DNA from: Dermacentor variabilis
Taxonomy: Eukaryota > Arthropoda > Arachnida > Ixodida > Ixodidae
NCBI RefSeq assembly: GCF_050947875.1
Contig: NW_027460291.1
Location: forward strand, 24,279,868 to 24,343,867
DNA: 64,000 bases
Reading direction: 5' to 3'
The translations under genes and the position numbers were made by a program. Shown here piece by piece: positions 38,701 through 52,939 of the stretch. The notes beneath the pieces are model-generated. The model was not told the origin of the DNA and searched no databases. It saw nothing but the letters and a program-made list of their open reading frames with translations. Positions within the stretch are counted from its first letter, which is position 1; each line of letters starts with the position of its first letter.

Positions 38701-41700
38701 CCTCAGAAAACTGGCGCATGAGCAGGCTGCGCCACATATGCATATGGAATGTGCCGGTCCTCAATGAACCTCTTTGATGCCAACATTTTAGCAAGCTACG
38801 CCATAAATGCATTGGGTATGTAATACTCTGTCGGTGCTGCTCTTCAATAAAGCACTTTGAGCCTACTTAGGTCACTGGGTGTGTGCCAGTAGGTGACTGC
38901 TTCTCTTCCATGTACGTCTTTCACGTCATCTTGGGTATCTAGGTATGTGCCACTGGGCGTGTGCCGATCCACGATGACTAAAACGGTCCCTTGAACTTAA
39001 CATATGCCGGCTGGAATTGATCCCACGCCACAAGGATTCCTCAACCTCAGAAAACTGGCGCATTAGCAGGCTGCGCCACATATGCATGTGGAATGTGCCG
39101 GTCCTCAATGAACCTCTTTGATGCCAACACTTTAGCGAGCTACGCCATAAATGCATTGGGTATCCGATACTCTGTCGGTGCTGGTCTTCAATAAAGCACT
39201 TTGAGCCTTCCTAGGTCACTGGGTATGTGCCAGTAGGTGAGTGCCTCTCTTCCATGTACGTCTTTCACGTCATCTTGGGTAACTAGGTATGTGCCACTGG
39301 GAGTCTCCCGATCCACGATGACTAAAACGATCCCTTAAACTTAACTTAAGTTGGCTGGAATCGATCCCAGGCCACAAGGATTCCTCAACCTCAGAAAACT
39401 GGCGCATGAGCAGGCTGCGCCACATATGCATGTGGAATGTGCCGGTCCTCAATGAACCTCTTTGATGCCAACACTTTAGCGAGCTACGCCATAAACGCAT
39501 TGGGTATCCGACACTCTGTCGGTGCTGGTCTTCAATAAAGCACTTTGAGCCTACTTAGGTCACTGGGTTTGTGCCAGTAGGTGACTGCCTCTCTTCCATG
39601 TACGTCTTTCACGTCATCTTGGGTAACTAGGTATGTGCCACTGGGAGTGTGCCGATCCACGATGACTAAAACGATCACTTAAACTTAATTTATGTTGGCT
39701 GGAATCGATCCTAGGCCACAAGGATTCCTCAACCTCAGAAAACTGGCGCATGAGCAGGCTGCGCCACATATGCATGTGGAATGTGCCGGTCCTCAATGAA
39801 CCTCTTCGATGCCAACACTTTAGCGAGCTACGCCATAAATGCATTGGGTATCCGACACTCTGTCGGTGCTGGTCTTCAATAAAGCACTTTGAGCCTACTT
39901 AGGTCACTGGGTGTGTGCCAGTAGGTGAGTGCCTCTCTTCCATGTACGTCTTTCACGTCATCTTGGGTAACTAGGTATGTGCCACTGGGAGTCTCCCGAT
40001 CCACGATGACTAAAACGATCCCTTAAACTTAACTTAAGTTGGCTGGAATCGATCCCAGGCCACAAGGATTCCTCAACCTCAGAAAACTGGCGCATGAGGA
40101 GGCTGCGCCACATATGCATGTGGAATGTGCCGGTCCTCAATGAACCTCTTTGATGCCAACACTTTAGCGAGCTACGCCATAAATGCATTGGGTATCCGAT
40201 ACTCTGTCGGTGCTGGTCTTCAATAAAGCACTTTGAGCCTTCCTAGGTCACTGGGTATGTGCCAGTAGGTGAGTGCCTCTCTTCCATGTACGTCTTTCAC
40301 GTCATCTTGGGTAACTAGGTATGTGCCACTGGGAGTCTCCCGATCCACGATGACTAAAACGATCCCTTAAACTTAACTTATGCTGGCTGGAATCGATCCC
40401 ACGCCACAAGGATTCCTCAACCTCAGAAAACTGGCGCATTAGCAGGCTGCGCCACATATGCATGTGGAATGTGCCGGTCCTCGATGAACCTCTTTGATGC
40501 CAACATTTTAGCAAGCTACGCCATAAATGCATTGGGTATGTGATACTCTGTCGGTGCTGCTCTTCAATAAAGCACTTTGAGCCTACTTAGGTCACTGGGT
40601 GTGTGCCAGTAGGTGACTGCTTCTCTTCCATGTACGTCTTTCACGTCATCTTGGGTAACTAGGTATGTGCCAGTGGGGGTGTGCCGATCCACGATGACTA
40701 AAACGGTCCCTTGAACTTAACATATGCCAGCTGGAATCGATCCCACGCCACAAGGATTCCTCAACCTCAGAAAACTGGCGCATTAGCAGGCTGCGCCACA
40801 TATGCATGTGGAATGTGCCGGTCCTCAATGAACCTCTTTGATGCCAACACTTTAGCGAGCTACGCCATAAATGCATTGGGTATCCGATACTCTGTCGGTG
40901 CTGGTCTTCAATAAAGCACTTTGAGCCTTCTTAGGTCACTGGGTATGTGCCAGTAGGCGAGTGTCTCTCTTCCATGTACGTCTTTCACGTCATCTTGGGT
41001 AACTAGGTGTGTGCCACTGGGAGTCTCCCGATCCACGATGACTAAAACGATCCCTTAAACTTAACTTAAGTTGGCTGGAATCGATCCCAGGCCACAAGGA
41101 TTCCTCAACCTCAGAAAGCTGGCGCATGAGCAGGCTGCGCCACATATGCATGTGGAATGTGCCGGTCCTCAATGAACCTCTTTGATGCCAACACTTTAGC
41201 GAGCTACGCCATAAATGCATTGGGTATCCGATACTCTGTCGGTTCTGGTCTTCAATAAAGCACTTTGAGCCTACTTAGGTCACTGGGTGTGTGCCAGTAG
41301 GTGACTGCCTCTCTTCCATGTACGTCTTTCACGTCGTCTTGGGTAACTAGGTATGTGCCACTGGGAGTGTGCTGTTCCACGATTACTAAAACGATCCCTT
41401 AAACTTAACTTATGCCGGCTGGAATCGATCCCACGCCACAGGGATTCCTCAACCTCAGAAAACTGGCGCATGAGCAGGCTGCGCCACATATGCATGTGGA
41501 ATGTGCCGGTCCTCAATGAACCTCTTTGATGCCAAACTTTAGCGAGCTACGCCATAAACGCATTGGGTATCCGACACTCTGTCGGTGCTGGTCTTCAATA
41601 AAGCACTTTGAGCCTACTTAGGTCACTGGGTGTGTGCCAGTAGGTGACTGCCTCTCTTCCATGTACGTCTTTCACATCATCTTGGGTAACTAGGTATGTG

Positions 41701-42283
41701 CCACTGGGAGTCTCCCGATCCACGATGACTAAAACGATCCCTTAAACTTAACTTTAGTTGGCTGGAATCGATCCCAGGCCACAAGGATTCCTCAACCTCA
41801 GAAAACTGGCGCATGAGCAGGCTGCGCCACATATGCATATGGAATGTGCCGGTCCTCAGTGAACCTCTTTGATGCCAACATTTTAGCAAGCTACGCCATA
41901 AATGCATTGGGTATGTAATACTCTGTCGGTGCTGCTCTTCAATAAAGCACTTTGAGCCTACTTAGGTCACTGGGTGTGTGCCAGTAGGTGACTGCTTCTC
42001 TTCCATGTACGTCTTTCACGTCATCTTGGGTATCTAGGTATGTGCCACTGGGCGTGTGCCGATCCACGATGACTAAAACGGTCCCTTGAACTTAACATAT
42101 GCCGGCTGGAATTGATCCCACGCCACAAGGATTCCTCAACCTCAGAAAACTGGCGCATTAGCAGGCTGCGCCACATATGCATGTGGAATGTGCCGGTCCT
42201 CGATGAACCTCTTTGATGCGAACATTTTAGCAAGCTACGCCATAAATGCATTGGGTATGTGATACTCTGTCGGTGCTGCTCTT
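35751..42283 (+). repeat. 19-mer HOR unit (6533 bp) containing two 9-mers
   Basis: The order is G, then ABAAFACAH twice (36094-39188 and 39189-42283, offset 3095 bp). The first eight monomers repeat the start of the 16-mer. The order then breaks at about 38580, where a D-like head (CACATCATC) joins an A body (GTCTCCC, ACTTTAGTTGG). The last H monomer is a hybrid whose right half (CTCGATGAAC, GATGCGAACATTTT) resembles the GTCAACTTGG type A. Confidence 0.82.
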
Positions 42284-45200
42284 CAATAAAGCACTTTGAG
42301 CCTACTTAGGTCACTGGGTGTGTGCCAGTAGGTGACTGCTTCTCTTCCATGTACGTCTTTCACGTCATCTTGGGTAACTAGGTATGTGCCAGGGGGGTGT
42401 GCCGATCCACGATGACTAAAACGGTCCCTTGAACTTAACATATGCCGGCTGGAATCGATCCCACGCCACAAGGATTCCTCAACCTCAGAAAACTGGCGCA
42501 TTAGCAGGCTGCGCCACATATGCATGTGGAATGTGCCGGTCCTCAATGAACCTCTTTGATGCCAACACTTTAGCGAGCTACGCCATAAATGCATTGGGTA
42601 TGCGATACTCTGTCGGTGCTGGTCTTCAATAAAGCACTTTGAGCCTTCTTAGGTCACTGGGTATGTGCCAGTAGGTGAGTGCCTCTCTTCCATGTACGTC
42701 TTTCACGTCATCTTGGGTAACTAGGTATGTGCCACTGGGAGTCTCCCGATCCACGATGACTAAAACGATCCCTTAAACTTAACTTAAGTTGGCTGGAATC
42801 GATCCCAGGCCACAAGGATTCCTCAACCTCAGAAAGCTGGCGCATGAGCAGGCTGCGCCACATATGCATGTGGAATGTGCCGGTCCTCAATGAACCTCTT
42901 TGATGCCAACACTTTAGCGAGCTACGCCATAAACGCATTGGGTATCCGACACTCTGTCGGTGCTGGTCTTCAATAAAGCACTTTGAGCCTACTTAGGTCA
43001 CTGGGTTTGTGCCAGTAGGTGACTGCCTCTCTTCCATGTACGTCTTTCACGTCATCTTGGGTAACTAGGTATGTGCCACTGGGAGTGTGCCGATCCACGA
43101 TGACTAAAACGATCACTTAAACTTAATTTATGTTGGCTGGAATCGATCCTAGGCCACAAGGATTCCTCAACCTCAGAAAACTGGCGCATGAGCAGGCTGC
43201 GCCACATATGCATGTGGAATGTGCCGGTCCTCAATGAACCTCTTCGATGCCAACACTTTAGCGAGCTACGCCATAAATGCATTGGGTATCCGACACTCTG
43301 TCGGTGCTGGTCTTCAATAAAGCACTTTGAGCCTACTTAGGTCACTGGGTGTGTGCCAGTAGGTGAGTGCCTCTCTTCCATGTACGTCTTTCACGTCATC
43401 TTGGGTAACTAGGTATGTGCCACTGGGAGTCTCCCGATCCACGATGACTAAAACGATCCCTTAAACTTAACTTAAGTTGGCTGGAATCGATCCCAGGCCA
43501 CAAGGATTCCTCAACCTCAGAAAACTGGCGCATGAGCAGGCTGCGCCACATATGCATGTGGAATGTGCCGGTCCTCAATGAACCTCTTTGATGCCAACAC
43601 TTTAGCGAGCTACGCCATAAATGCATTGGGTATCCGATACTCTGTCGGTGCTGGTCTTCAATAAAGCACTTTGAGCCTTCCTAGGTCACTGGGTATGTGC
43701 CAGTAGGTGAGTGCCTCTCTTCCATGTACGTCTTTCACGTCATCTTGGGTAACTAGGTATGTGCCACTGGGAGTCTCCCGATCCACGATGACTAAAACGA
43801 TCCCTTAAACTTAACTTATGCTGGCTGGAATCGATCCCACGCCACAAGGATTCCTCAACCTCAGAAAACTGGCGCATTAGCAGGCTGCGCCACATATGCA
43901 TGTGGAATGTGCCGGTCCTCGATGAACCTCTTTGATGCCAACATTTTAGCAAGCTACGCCATAAATGCATTGGGTATGTGATACTCTGTCGGTGCTGCTC
44001 TTCAATAAAGCACTTTGAGCCTACTTAGGTCACTGGGTGTGTGCCAGTAGGTGACTGCTTCTCTTCCATGTACGTCTTTCACGTCATCTTGGGTAACTAG
44101 GTATGTGCCAGTGGGGGTGTGCCGATCCACGATGACTAAAACGGTCCCTTGAACTTAACATATGCCAGCTGGAATCGATCCCACGCCACAAGGATTCCTC
44201 AACCTCAGAAAACTGGCGCATTAGCAGGCTGCGCCACATATGCATGTGGAATGTGCCGGTCCTCAATGAACCTCTTTGATGCCAACACTTTAGCGAGCTA
44301 CGCCATAAATGCATTGGGTATCCGATACTCTGTCGGTGCTGGTCTTCAATAAAGCACTTTGAGCCTTCTTAGGTCACTGGGTATGTGCCAGTAGGCGAGT
44401 GTCTCTCTTCCATGTACGTCTTTCACGTCATCTTGGGTAACTAGGTATGTGCCACTGGGAGTCTCCCGATCCACGATGACTAAAACGATCCCTTAAACTT
44501 AACTTAAGTTGGCTGGAATCGATCCCAGGCCACAAGGATTCCTCAACCTCAGAAAGCTGGCGCATGAGCAGGCTGCGCCACATATGCATGTGGAATGTGC
44601 CGGTCCTCAATGAACCTCTTTGATGCCAAACTTTAGCGAGCTACGCCATAAACGCATTGGGTATCCGACACTCTGTCGGTGCTGGTCTTCAATAAAGCAC
44701 TTTGAGCCTACTTAGGTCACTGGGTGTGTGCCAGTAGGTGACTGCCTCTCTTCCATGTACGTCTTTCACATCATCTTGGGTAACTAGGTATGTGCCACTG
44801 GGAGTCTCCCGATCCACGATGACTAAAACGATCCCTTAAACTTAACTTTAGTTGGCTGGAATCGATCCCAGGCCACAAGGATTCCTCAACCTCAGAAAAC
44901 TGGCGCATGAGCAGGCTGCGCCACATATGCATATGGAATGTGCCGGTCCTCAATGAACCTCTTTGATGCCAACATTTTAGCAAGCTACGCCATAAATGCA
45001 TTGGGTATGTAATACTCTGTCGGTGCTGCTCTTCAATAAAGCACTTTGAGCCTACTTAGGTCACTGGGTGTGTGCCAGTAGGTGACTGCTTCTCTTCCAT
45101 GTACGTCTTTCACGTCATCTTGGGTATCTAGGTATGTGCCACTGGGCGTGTGCCGATCCACGATGACTAAAACGGTCCCTTGAACTTAACATATGCCGGC

Positions 45201-48200
45201 TGGAATTGATCCCACGCCACAAGGATTCCTCAACCTCAGAAAACTGGCGCATTAGCAGGCTGCGCCACATATGCATGTGGAATGTGCCGGTCCTCAATGA
45301 ACCTCTTTGATGCCAACACTTTAGCGAGCTACGCCATAAATGCATTGGGTATCCGATACTCTGTCGGTGCTGGTCTTCAATAAAGCACTTTGAGCCTTCC
45401 TAGGTCACTGGGTATGTGCCAGTAGGTGAGTGCCTCTCTTCCATGTACGTCTTTCACGTCATCTTGGGTAACTAGGTATGTGCCACTGGGAGTCTCCCGA
45501 TCCACGATGACTAAAACGATCCCTTAAACTTAACTTAAGTTGGCTGGAATCGATCCCAGGCCACAAGGATTCCTCAACCTCAGAAAACTGGCGCATGAGC
45601 AGGCTGCGCCACATATGCATGTGGAATGTGCCGGTCCTCAATGAACCTCTTTGATGCCAACACTTTAGCGAGCTACGCCATAAACGCATTGGGTATCCGA
45701 CACTCTGTCGGTGCTGGTCTTCAATAAAGCACTTTGAGCCTACTTAGGTCACTGGGTTTGTGCCAGTAGGTGACTGCCTCTCTTCCATGTACGTCTTTCA
45801 CGTCATCTTGGGTAACTAGGTATGTGCCACTGGGAGTGTGCCGATCCACGATGACTAAAACGATCACTTAAACTTAATTTATGTTGGCTGGACTCGATCC
45901 TAGGCCACAAGGATTCCTCAACCTCAGAAAACTGGCGCATGAGCAGGCTGCGCCACATATGCATGTGGAATGTGCCGGTCCTCAATGAACCTCTTCGATG
46001 CCAACACTTTAGCGAGCTACGCCATAAATGCATTGGGTATCCGACACTCTGTCGGTGCTGGTCTTCAATAAAGCACTTTGAGCCTACTTAGGTCACTGGG
46101 TGTGTGCCAGTAGGTGAGTGCCTCTCTTCCATGTACGTCTTTCACGTCATCTTGGGTAACTAGGTATGTGCCACTGGGAGTCTCCCGATCCACGATGACT
46201 AAAACGATCCCTTAAACTTAACTTAAGTTGGCTGGAATCGATCCCAGGCCACAAGGATTCCTCAACCTCAGAAAACTGGCGCATGAGGAGGCTGCGCCAC
46301 ATATGCATGTGGAATGTGCCGGTCCTCAATGAACCTCTTTGATGCCAACACTTTAGCGAGCTACGCCATAAATGCATTGGGTATCCGATACTCTGTCGGT
46401 GCTGGTCTTCAATAAAGCACTTTGAGCCTTCCTAGGTCACTGGGTATGTGCCAGTAGGTGAGTGCCTCTCTTCCATGTACGTCTTTCACGTCATCTTGGG
46501 TAACTAGGTATGTGCCACTGGGAGTCTCCCGATCCACGATGACTAAAACGATCCCTTAAACTTAACTTATGCTGGCTGGAATCGATCCCACGCCACAAGG
46601 ATTCCTCAACCTCAGAAAACTGGCGCATTAGCAGGCTGCGCCACATATGCATGTGGAATGTGCCGGTCCTCGATGAACCTCTTTGATGCCAACATTTTAG
46701 CAAGCTACGCCATAAATGCATTGGGTATGTGATACTCTGTCGGTGCTGCTCTTCAATAAAGCACTTTGAGCCTACTTAGGTCACTGGGTGTGTGCCAGTA
46801 GGTGACTGCTTCTCTTCCATGTACGTCTTTCACGTCATCTTGGGTAACTAGGTATGTGCCAGTGGGGGTGTGCCGATCCACGATGACTAAAACGGTCCCT
46901 TGAACTTAACATATGCCAGCTGGAATCGATCCCACGCCACAAGGATTCCTCAACCTCAGAAAACTGGCGCATTAGCAGGCTGCGCCACATATGCATGTGG
47001 AATGTGCCGGTCCTCAATGAACCTCTTTGATGCCAACACTTTAGCGAGCTACGCCATAAATGCATTGGGTATCCGATACTCTGTCGGTGCTGGTCTTCAA
47101 TAAAGCACTTTGAGCCTTCTTAGGTCACTGGGTATGTGCCAGTAGGCGAGTGTCTCTCTTCCATGTACGTCTTTCACGTCATCTTGGGTAACTAGGTGTG
47201 TGCCACTGGGAGTCTCCCGATCCACGATGACTAAAACGATCCCTTAAACTTAACTTAAGTTGGCTGGAATCGATCCCAGGCCACAAGGATTCCTCAACCT
47301 CAGAAAGCTGGCGCATGAGCAGGCTGCGCCACATATGCATGTGGAATGTGCCGGTCCTCAATGAACCTCTTTGATGCCAACACTTTAGCGAGCTACGCCA
47401 TAAATGCATTGGGTATCCGATACTCTGTCGGTTCTGGTCTTCAATAAAGCACTTTGAGCCTACTTAGGTCACTGGGTGTGTGCCAGTAGGTGACTGCCTC
47501 TCTTCCATGTACGTCTTTCACGTCGTCTTGGGTAACTAGGTATGTGCCACTGGGAGTGTGCTGTTCCACGATTACTAAAACGATCCCTTAAACTTAACTT
47601 ATGCCGGCTGGAATCGATCCCACGCCACAGGGATTCCTCAACCTCAGAAAACTGGCGCATGAGCAGGCTGCGCCACATATGCATGTGGAATGTGCCGGTC
47701 CTCAATGAACCTCTTTGATGCCAAACTTTAGCGAGCTACGCCATAAACGCATTGGGTATCCGACACTCTGTCGGTGCTGGTCTTCAATAAAGCACTTTGA
47801 GCCTACTTAGGTCACTGGGTGTGTGCCAGTAGGTGACTGCCTCTCTTCCATGTACGTCTTTCACATCATCTTGGGTAACTAGGTATGTGCCACTGGGAGT
47901 CTCCCGATCCACGATGACTAAAACGATCCCTTAAACTTAACTTTAGTTGGCTGGAATCGATCCCAGGCCACAAGGATTCCTCAACCTCAGAAAACTGGCG
48001 CATGAGCAGGCTGCGCCACATATGCATATGGAATGTGCCGGTCCTCAGTGAACCTCTTTGATGCCAACATTTTAGCAAGCTACGCCATAAATGCATTGGG
48101 TATGTAATACTCTGTCGGTGCTGCTCTTCAATAAAGCACTTTGAGCCTACTTAGGTCACTGGGTGTGTGCCAGTAGGTGACTGCTTCTCTTCCATGTACG

Positions 48201-48472
48201 TCTTTCACGTCATCTTGGGTATCTAGGTATGTGCCACTGGGCGTGTGCCGATCCACGATGACTAAAACGGTCCCTTGAACTTAACATATGCCGGCTGGAA
48301 TTGATCCCACGCCACAAGGATTCCTCAACCTCAGAAAACTGGCGCATTAGCAGGCTGCGCCACATATGCATGTGGAATGTGCCGGTCCTCAATGAACCTC
48401 TTTGATGCCAACACTTTAGCGAGCTACGCCATAAATGCATTGGGTATCCGATACTCTGTCGGTGCTGGTCTT
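42284..48472 (+). repeat. 18-mer copy of the preceding 19-mer (6189 bp)
   Basis: The copy matches the previous unit at an offset of 6533 bp up to about 44600 and at 6189 bp after it. The 344-bp difference is one monomer, lost where an A head and a C tail are joined at 44347-44690. Rare markers present only in the paired places confirm the alignment: GTATGCGATAC near 36066 and 42600, GAGGAGGCTG near 40097 and 46286, CTAGGTGTGTGCC near 41004 and 47193, and CCTCAGTGAAC near 41855 and 48044. Confidence 0.82.
44347..44690 (+). repeat. Fusion monomer (type A head, type C tail)
   Basis: The left part carries GTCTCCC, AAGTTGG and AGAAAGCTGG (type A). The right part carries GCCAAACTTTAGCGAG and CCATAAACGC (type C tail, as near 38443). 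In the sister unit these belong to two adjacent monomers, about 37814 to 38500. The switch lies between roughly 44575 and 44628. Confidence 0.75.
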
Positions 48473-49160
48473 CAATAAAGCACTTTGAGCCTTCCTAGGT
48501 CACTGGGTATGTGCCAGTAGGTGAGTGCCTCTCTTCCATGTACGTCTTTCACGTCATCTTGGGTAACTAGGTATGTGCCACTGGGAGTCTCCCGATCCAC
48601 GATGACTAAAACGATCCCTTAAACTTAACTTATGCTGGCTGGAATCGATCCCACGCCACAAGGATTCCTCAACCTAAGAAAACTGGCGCATTAGCAGGCT
48701 GCGCCACATATGCATGTGGAATGTGCCGGTCCTCAATGAACCTCTTTGATGCCAACACTTTAGCGAGCTACGCCATAAATGCATTGGGTATCCGATACTC
48801 TGTCGGTGCTGGTCTTCAATAAAGCACTTTGAGCCTTCTTAGGTCACTGGGTATGTGCCAGTAGGTGAGTGCCTCTCTTCCATGTACGTCTTTCACGTCA
48901 TCTTGGGTAACTAGGTATGTGCCACTGGGAGTCTCCCGATCCACGATGACTAAAACGATCCCTTAAACTTAACTTAAGTTGGCTGGAATCGATCCCAGGC
49001 CACAAGGATTCCTCAACCTCAGAAAACTGGCGCATGAGCAGGCTGCGCCACATATGCATGTGGAATGTGCCGGTCCTCAATGAACCTCTTTGATGCCAAC
49101 ACTTTAGCGAGCTACGCCATAAATGCATTGGGTATCCGATACTCTGTCGGTGCTGGTCTT
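48473..49160 (+). repeat. Two linking type A monomers between HOR blocks
   Basis: Two type A monomers, the first with TATGCTGG, CCTAAGAAAAC and a CACTTTAGCGAG tail, join the 18-mer to the 26-mer. They have no clear ordered partner elsewhere in the window and may mark a breakpoint between amplification units. Confidence 0.55.
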
Positions 49161-52100
49161 CAATAAAGCACTTTGAGCCTTCCTAGGTCACTGGGTATGT
49201 GCCAGTAGTTGAGTGCCTCTCTTCCATGTACGTCTTTCACGTCATCTTGGGTAACTAGGTATGTGCCACTGGGAGTCTCCCGATCCACGATGACTAAAAC
49301 GATCCCTTAAACTTAACTTATGCTGGCTGGAATCGATCCCACGCCACAAGGATTCCTCAACCTCAGAAAACTGGCTCATTAGCAGGCTGCGCCACATATG
49401 CATGTGGAATGTGCCGGTCCTCGATGAACGTCTTTGATGCCAACATTTTAGCAAGCTACGCCATAAATGCATTGGGTATGTGATACTCTGTCGGTGCTGC
49501 TCTTCAATAAAGCACTTTGAGCCTACTTAGGTCACTGGGTGTGTGCCAGTAGGTGACTGCTTCTCTTCCATGTACGTCTTTCACGTCATCTTGGGTAACT
49601 AGGTATGTGCCAGTGGGGGTGTGCCGATCCACGATGACTAAAACGGTCCCTTGAACTTAACATATGCCGGCTGGAATCGATCCCACGCCACAAGGATTCC
49701 TCAACCTCAGAAAACTGGCGCATTAGCAGGCTGCGCCACATATGCATGTGGAATGTGCCGGTCCTCAATGAACCTCTTTGATGCCAACACTTTAGCGAGC
49801 TACGCCATAAACGCATTGGGTATCCGACACTGTGTCGGTGCTGGTCTTCAATAAAGCACTTTGAGCCTACTTAGGTCACTGGGTTTGTGCCAGTAGGTGA
49901 CTGCCTCTCTTCCATGTACGTCTTTCACGTCATCTTGGGTAACTAGGTATGTGCCACTGGGAGTGTGCCGATCCACGATGACTAAAACGATCACTTAAAC
50001 TTAATTTATGTTGGCTGGAATCGATCCTAGGCCACAAGGATTCCTCAACCTCAGAAAACTGGCGCATGAGCAGGCTGCGCCACATATGCATGTGGAATGT
50101 GCCGGTCCTCAATGAACCTCTTCGATGCCAACACTTTAGCGAGCTACGCCATAAATACATTGGGTATCCGACACTCTGTCGGTGCTGGTCTTCAATAAAG
50201 CACTTTGAGCCTACTTAGGTCACTGGGTGTGTGCCAGTAGGTGAGTGCCTCTCTTCCATGTACGTCTTTCACGTCATCTTGGGTAACTATGTATGTGCCA
50301 CTGGGAGTCTCCCGATCCACGATGACTAAAACGATCCCTTAAACTTAAGTTGGCTGGAATCGATCCCAGGCCACAAGGATTCCTCAACCTCAGAAAACTG
50401 GCGCATGAGCAGGCTGCGCCACATATGCATGTGGAATGTGCCGGTCCTCAATGAACCTCTTTGATGCCAACACTTTAGCGAGCTACGCCATAAACGCATT
50501 GGGTATCCGACACTCTGTCGGTGCTGGTCTTCAATAAAGCACTTTGAGCCTACTTAGGTCACTGGGTTTCTGCCAGTAGGTGACTGCCTCTCTTCCATGT
50601 ACGTTTTTCACGTCATCTTGGGTAACTAGGTATGTGCCACTGGGAGTGTGCCGATCCACGATGACTAAAACGATCCCTTAAACTTAATTTATGTTGGCTG
50701 GAATCGATTCTAGGCCACAAGGATTCCTCAACCTCAGAAAACTGGCGCATGAGCAGGCTGCGCCACATATGCATGTGGAATGTGCCGGTCCTCAATGAAC
50801 CTCTTTGATGCCAACACTTTAGCGAGCTACGCCATAAATGCATTGGGTATCCGACACTCTGTCGGTGCTGGTCTTCAATAAAGCACTTTGAGCCTACTTA
50901 GGTCACTGGGTTTGTGCCAGTAGGTGACTGCCTCTCTTCCATGTACGTCTTTCACGTCATCTTGGGTAACTAGGTATGTGCCACTGGGAGTGTGCCGATC
51001 CACGATGACTAAAACGATCCCTTAAACTTAATTTATGTTGGCTGGAATCAATCCTAGGCCACAAGGATTCCTCAACCTCAGAAAACTGGCGCATGAGCAG
51101 GCTGCGCCACATATGCATGTGGAATGTGCCGGTCCTCAATGAACCTCTTTGATGCCAACACTTTAGCGAGCTACGCCATAAATGCATTGGGTATCCGACA
51201 CTCTGTCGGTGCTGGTCTTCAATAAAGCACTTTGAGCCTACTTAGGTCACTGGGTGTGTGCCAGTAGGTGACTGCCTCTCTTCCATGTACGTCTTTCTCA
51301 TCATCTTGGGTAACTAGGTATGTGCCACTGGGAGTGTGCCTATCCAAGATTACTAAAACGATCCCTTAAACTTAACTTATGCTGGCTGGAATCGATCCCA
51401 CGCCACAAGGATTCCTCAACCTCAGAAAACTGGCGCATTAGCAGGCTGCGCCACATATGCATGTGGAATGTGCCGGTCCTCAATGAACCTCTTTGATGCC
51501 AACATTTTAGCAAGCTACGCCATAAATGCATTGGGTATGTGATACTCTGTCGGTGCTGCTCTTCAATAAAGCACTTTGAGCCTACTTAGGTCACTGGGTG
51601 TGTGCCAGTAGGTGACTGCCTCTCTTCCGTGTACGTCTTTCACGTAATCTTTGGTAACTAGGTATGTTCCACTGGGAGTGTGCCGCTCCACGATGACTAA
51701 AACGGTCCCTTGAACTTAACATATGCCGGCTGGAATCGATCCCACGCCACAAGGATTCCTCAACCTCAGAAAACTGGCGCATTAGCAGGCTGCGCCACAT
51801 ATGCATGTGGAATGTGCCGGTCCTCAATGAACCTCTTTGATGCCAACACTTTAGCGAGCTACGCCATAAACGCATTGGGTATCCGACACTCTGTCGGTGC
51901 TGGTCTTCAATAAAGCACTTTGAGCCTACTTAGGTCACTGGGTTTGTGCCAGTAGGTGACTGCCTCTCTTCCATGTACGTCTTTCACGTCATCTTGGGTA
52001 ACTAGGTATGTGCCACTGGGAGTGTGCCGATCCACGATGACTAAAACGATCACTTAAACTTAATTTATGTTGGCTGGAATCGATCCTAGGCCACAAGGAT

Positions 52101-52595
52101 TCCTCAACCTCAGAAAACTGGCGCATGAGCAGGCTGCGCCACATATGCATGTGGAATGTGCCGGTCCTCAATGAACCTCTTCGATGCCAACACTTTAGCG
52201 AGCTACGCCATAAATGCATTGGGTATCCGACACTCTGTCGGTGCTGGTCTTCAATAAAGCACTTTGAGCCTACTGAGGTCACTGGGTGTGTGCCAGTAGG
52301 TGAGTGCCTCTCTTCCATGTACGTCTTTCACGTCATCTTGGGTAACTAGGTATGTGCCACTGGGAGTCTCCCGATCCACGATGACTAAAACGATCCCTTA
52401 AACTTAACTTAAGTTGGCTGGAATCGATCCCAGGCCACAAGGATTCCTCAACCTCAGAAAACTGGCGCATGAGCAGGCTGCGCCACATATGCATGTGGAA
52501 TGTGCCGGTCCTCAATGAACCTCTTTGATGCCAACACTTTAGCGAGCTACGCCATAAATGCATTGGGTATCCGACACTCTGTCGGTGCTGGTCTT

Positions 52596-52939
52596 CAATA
52601 AAGCACTTTGAGCCTACTTAGGTCACTGGGTGTGTGCCAGTAGGTGACTGCCTCTCTTCCATGTACGTCTTTCTCATCATCTTGGGTAACTAGGTATGTG
52701 CCACTGGGAGTGCGCCTATCCAAGATTACTAAAACGATCCCTTAAACTTAACTTATGCTGGCTGGAATCGATCCCACGCCACAAGGATTCCTCAACCTCA
52801 GAAAACTGGCGCATGAGCAGGCTGCGCCACATATGCATGTGGAATGTGCCGGTCCTCAATGAACCTCTTTGATGCCAACATTTTAGCAAGCTACGCCATA
52901 AATGCATTGGGTATCCGACACTCTGTCGGTGCTGCTCTT
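52596..52939 (+). repeat. Fusion monomer (D head, A-like tail) in the first 26-mer
   Basis: The left part (CTCATCATC, GTGCGCCTATCC, TATGCTGG, CCCACGCC) matches the D monomer at 61528-61871. The right part (CATGAGCAGG, TATCCGACAC with GGTGCTGCTC) matches the next monomer of the sister copy, 61872-62215. The two monomers there are one here, with the switch between about 52770 and 52814. Confidence 0.75.
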
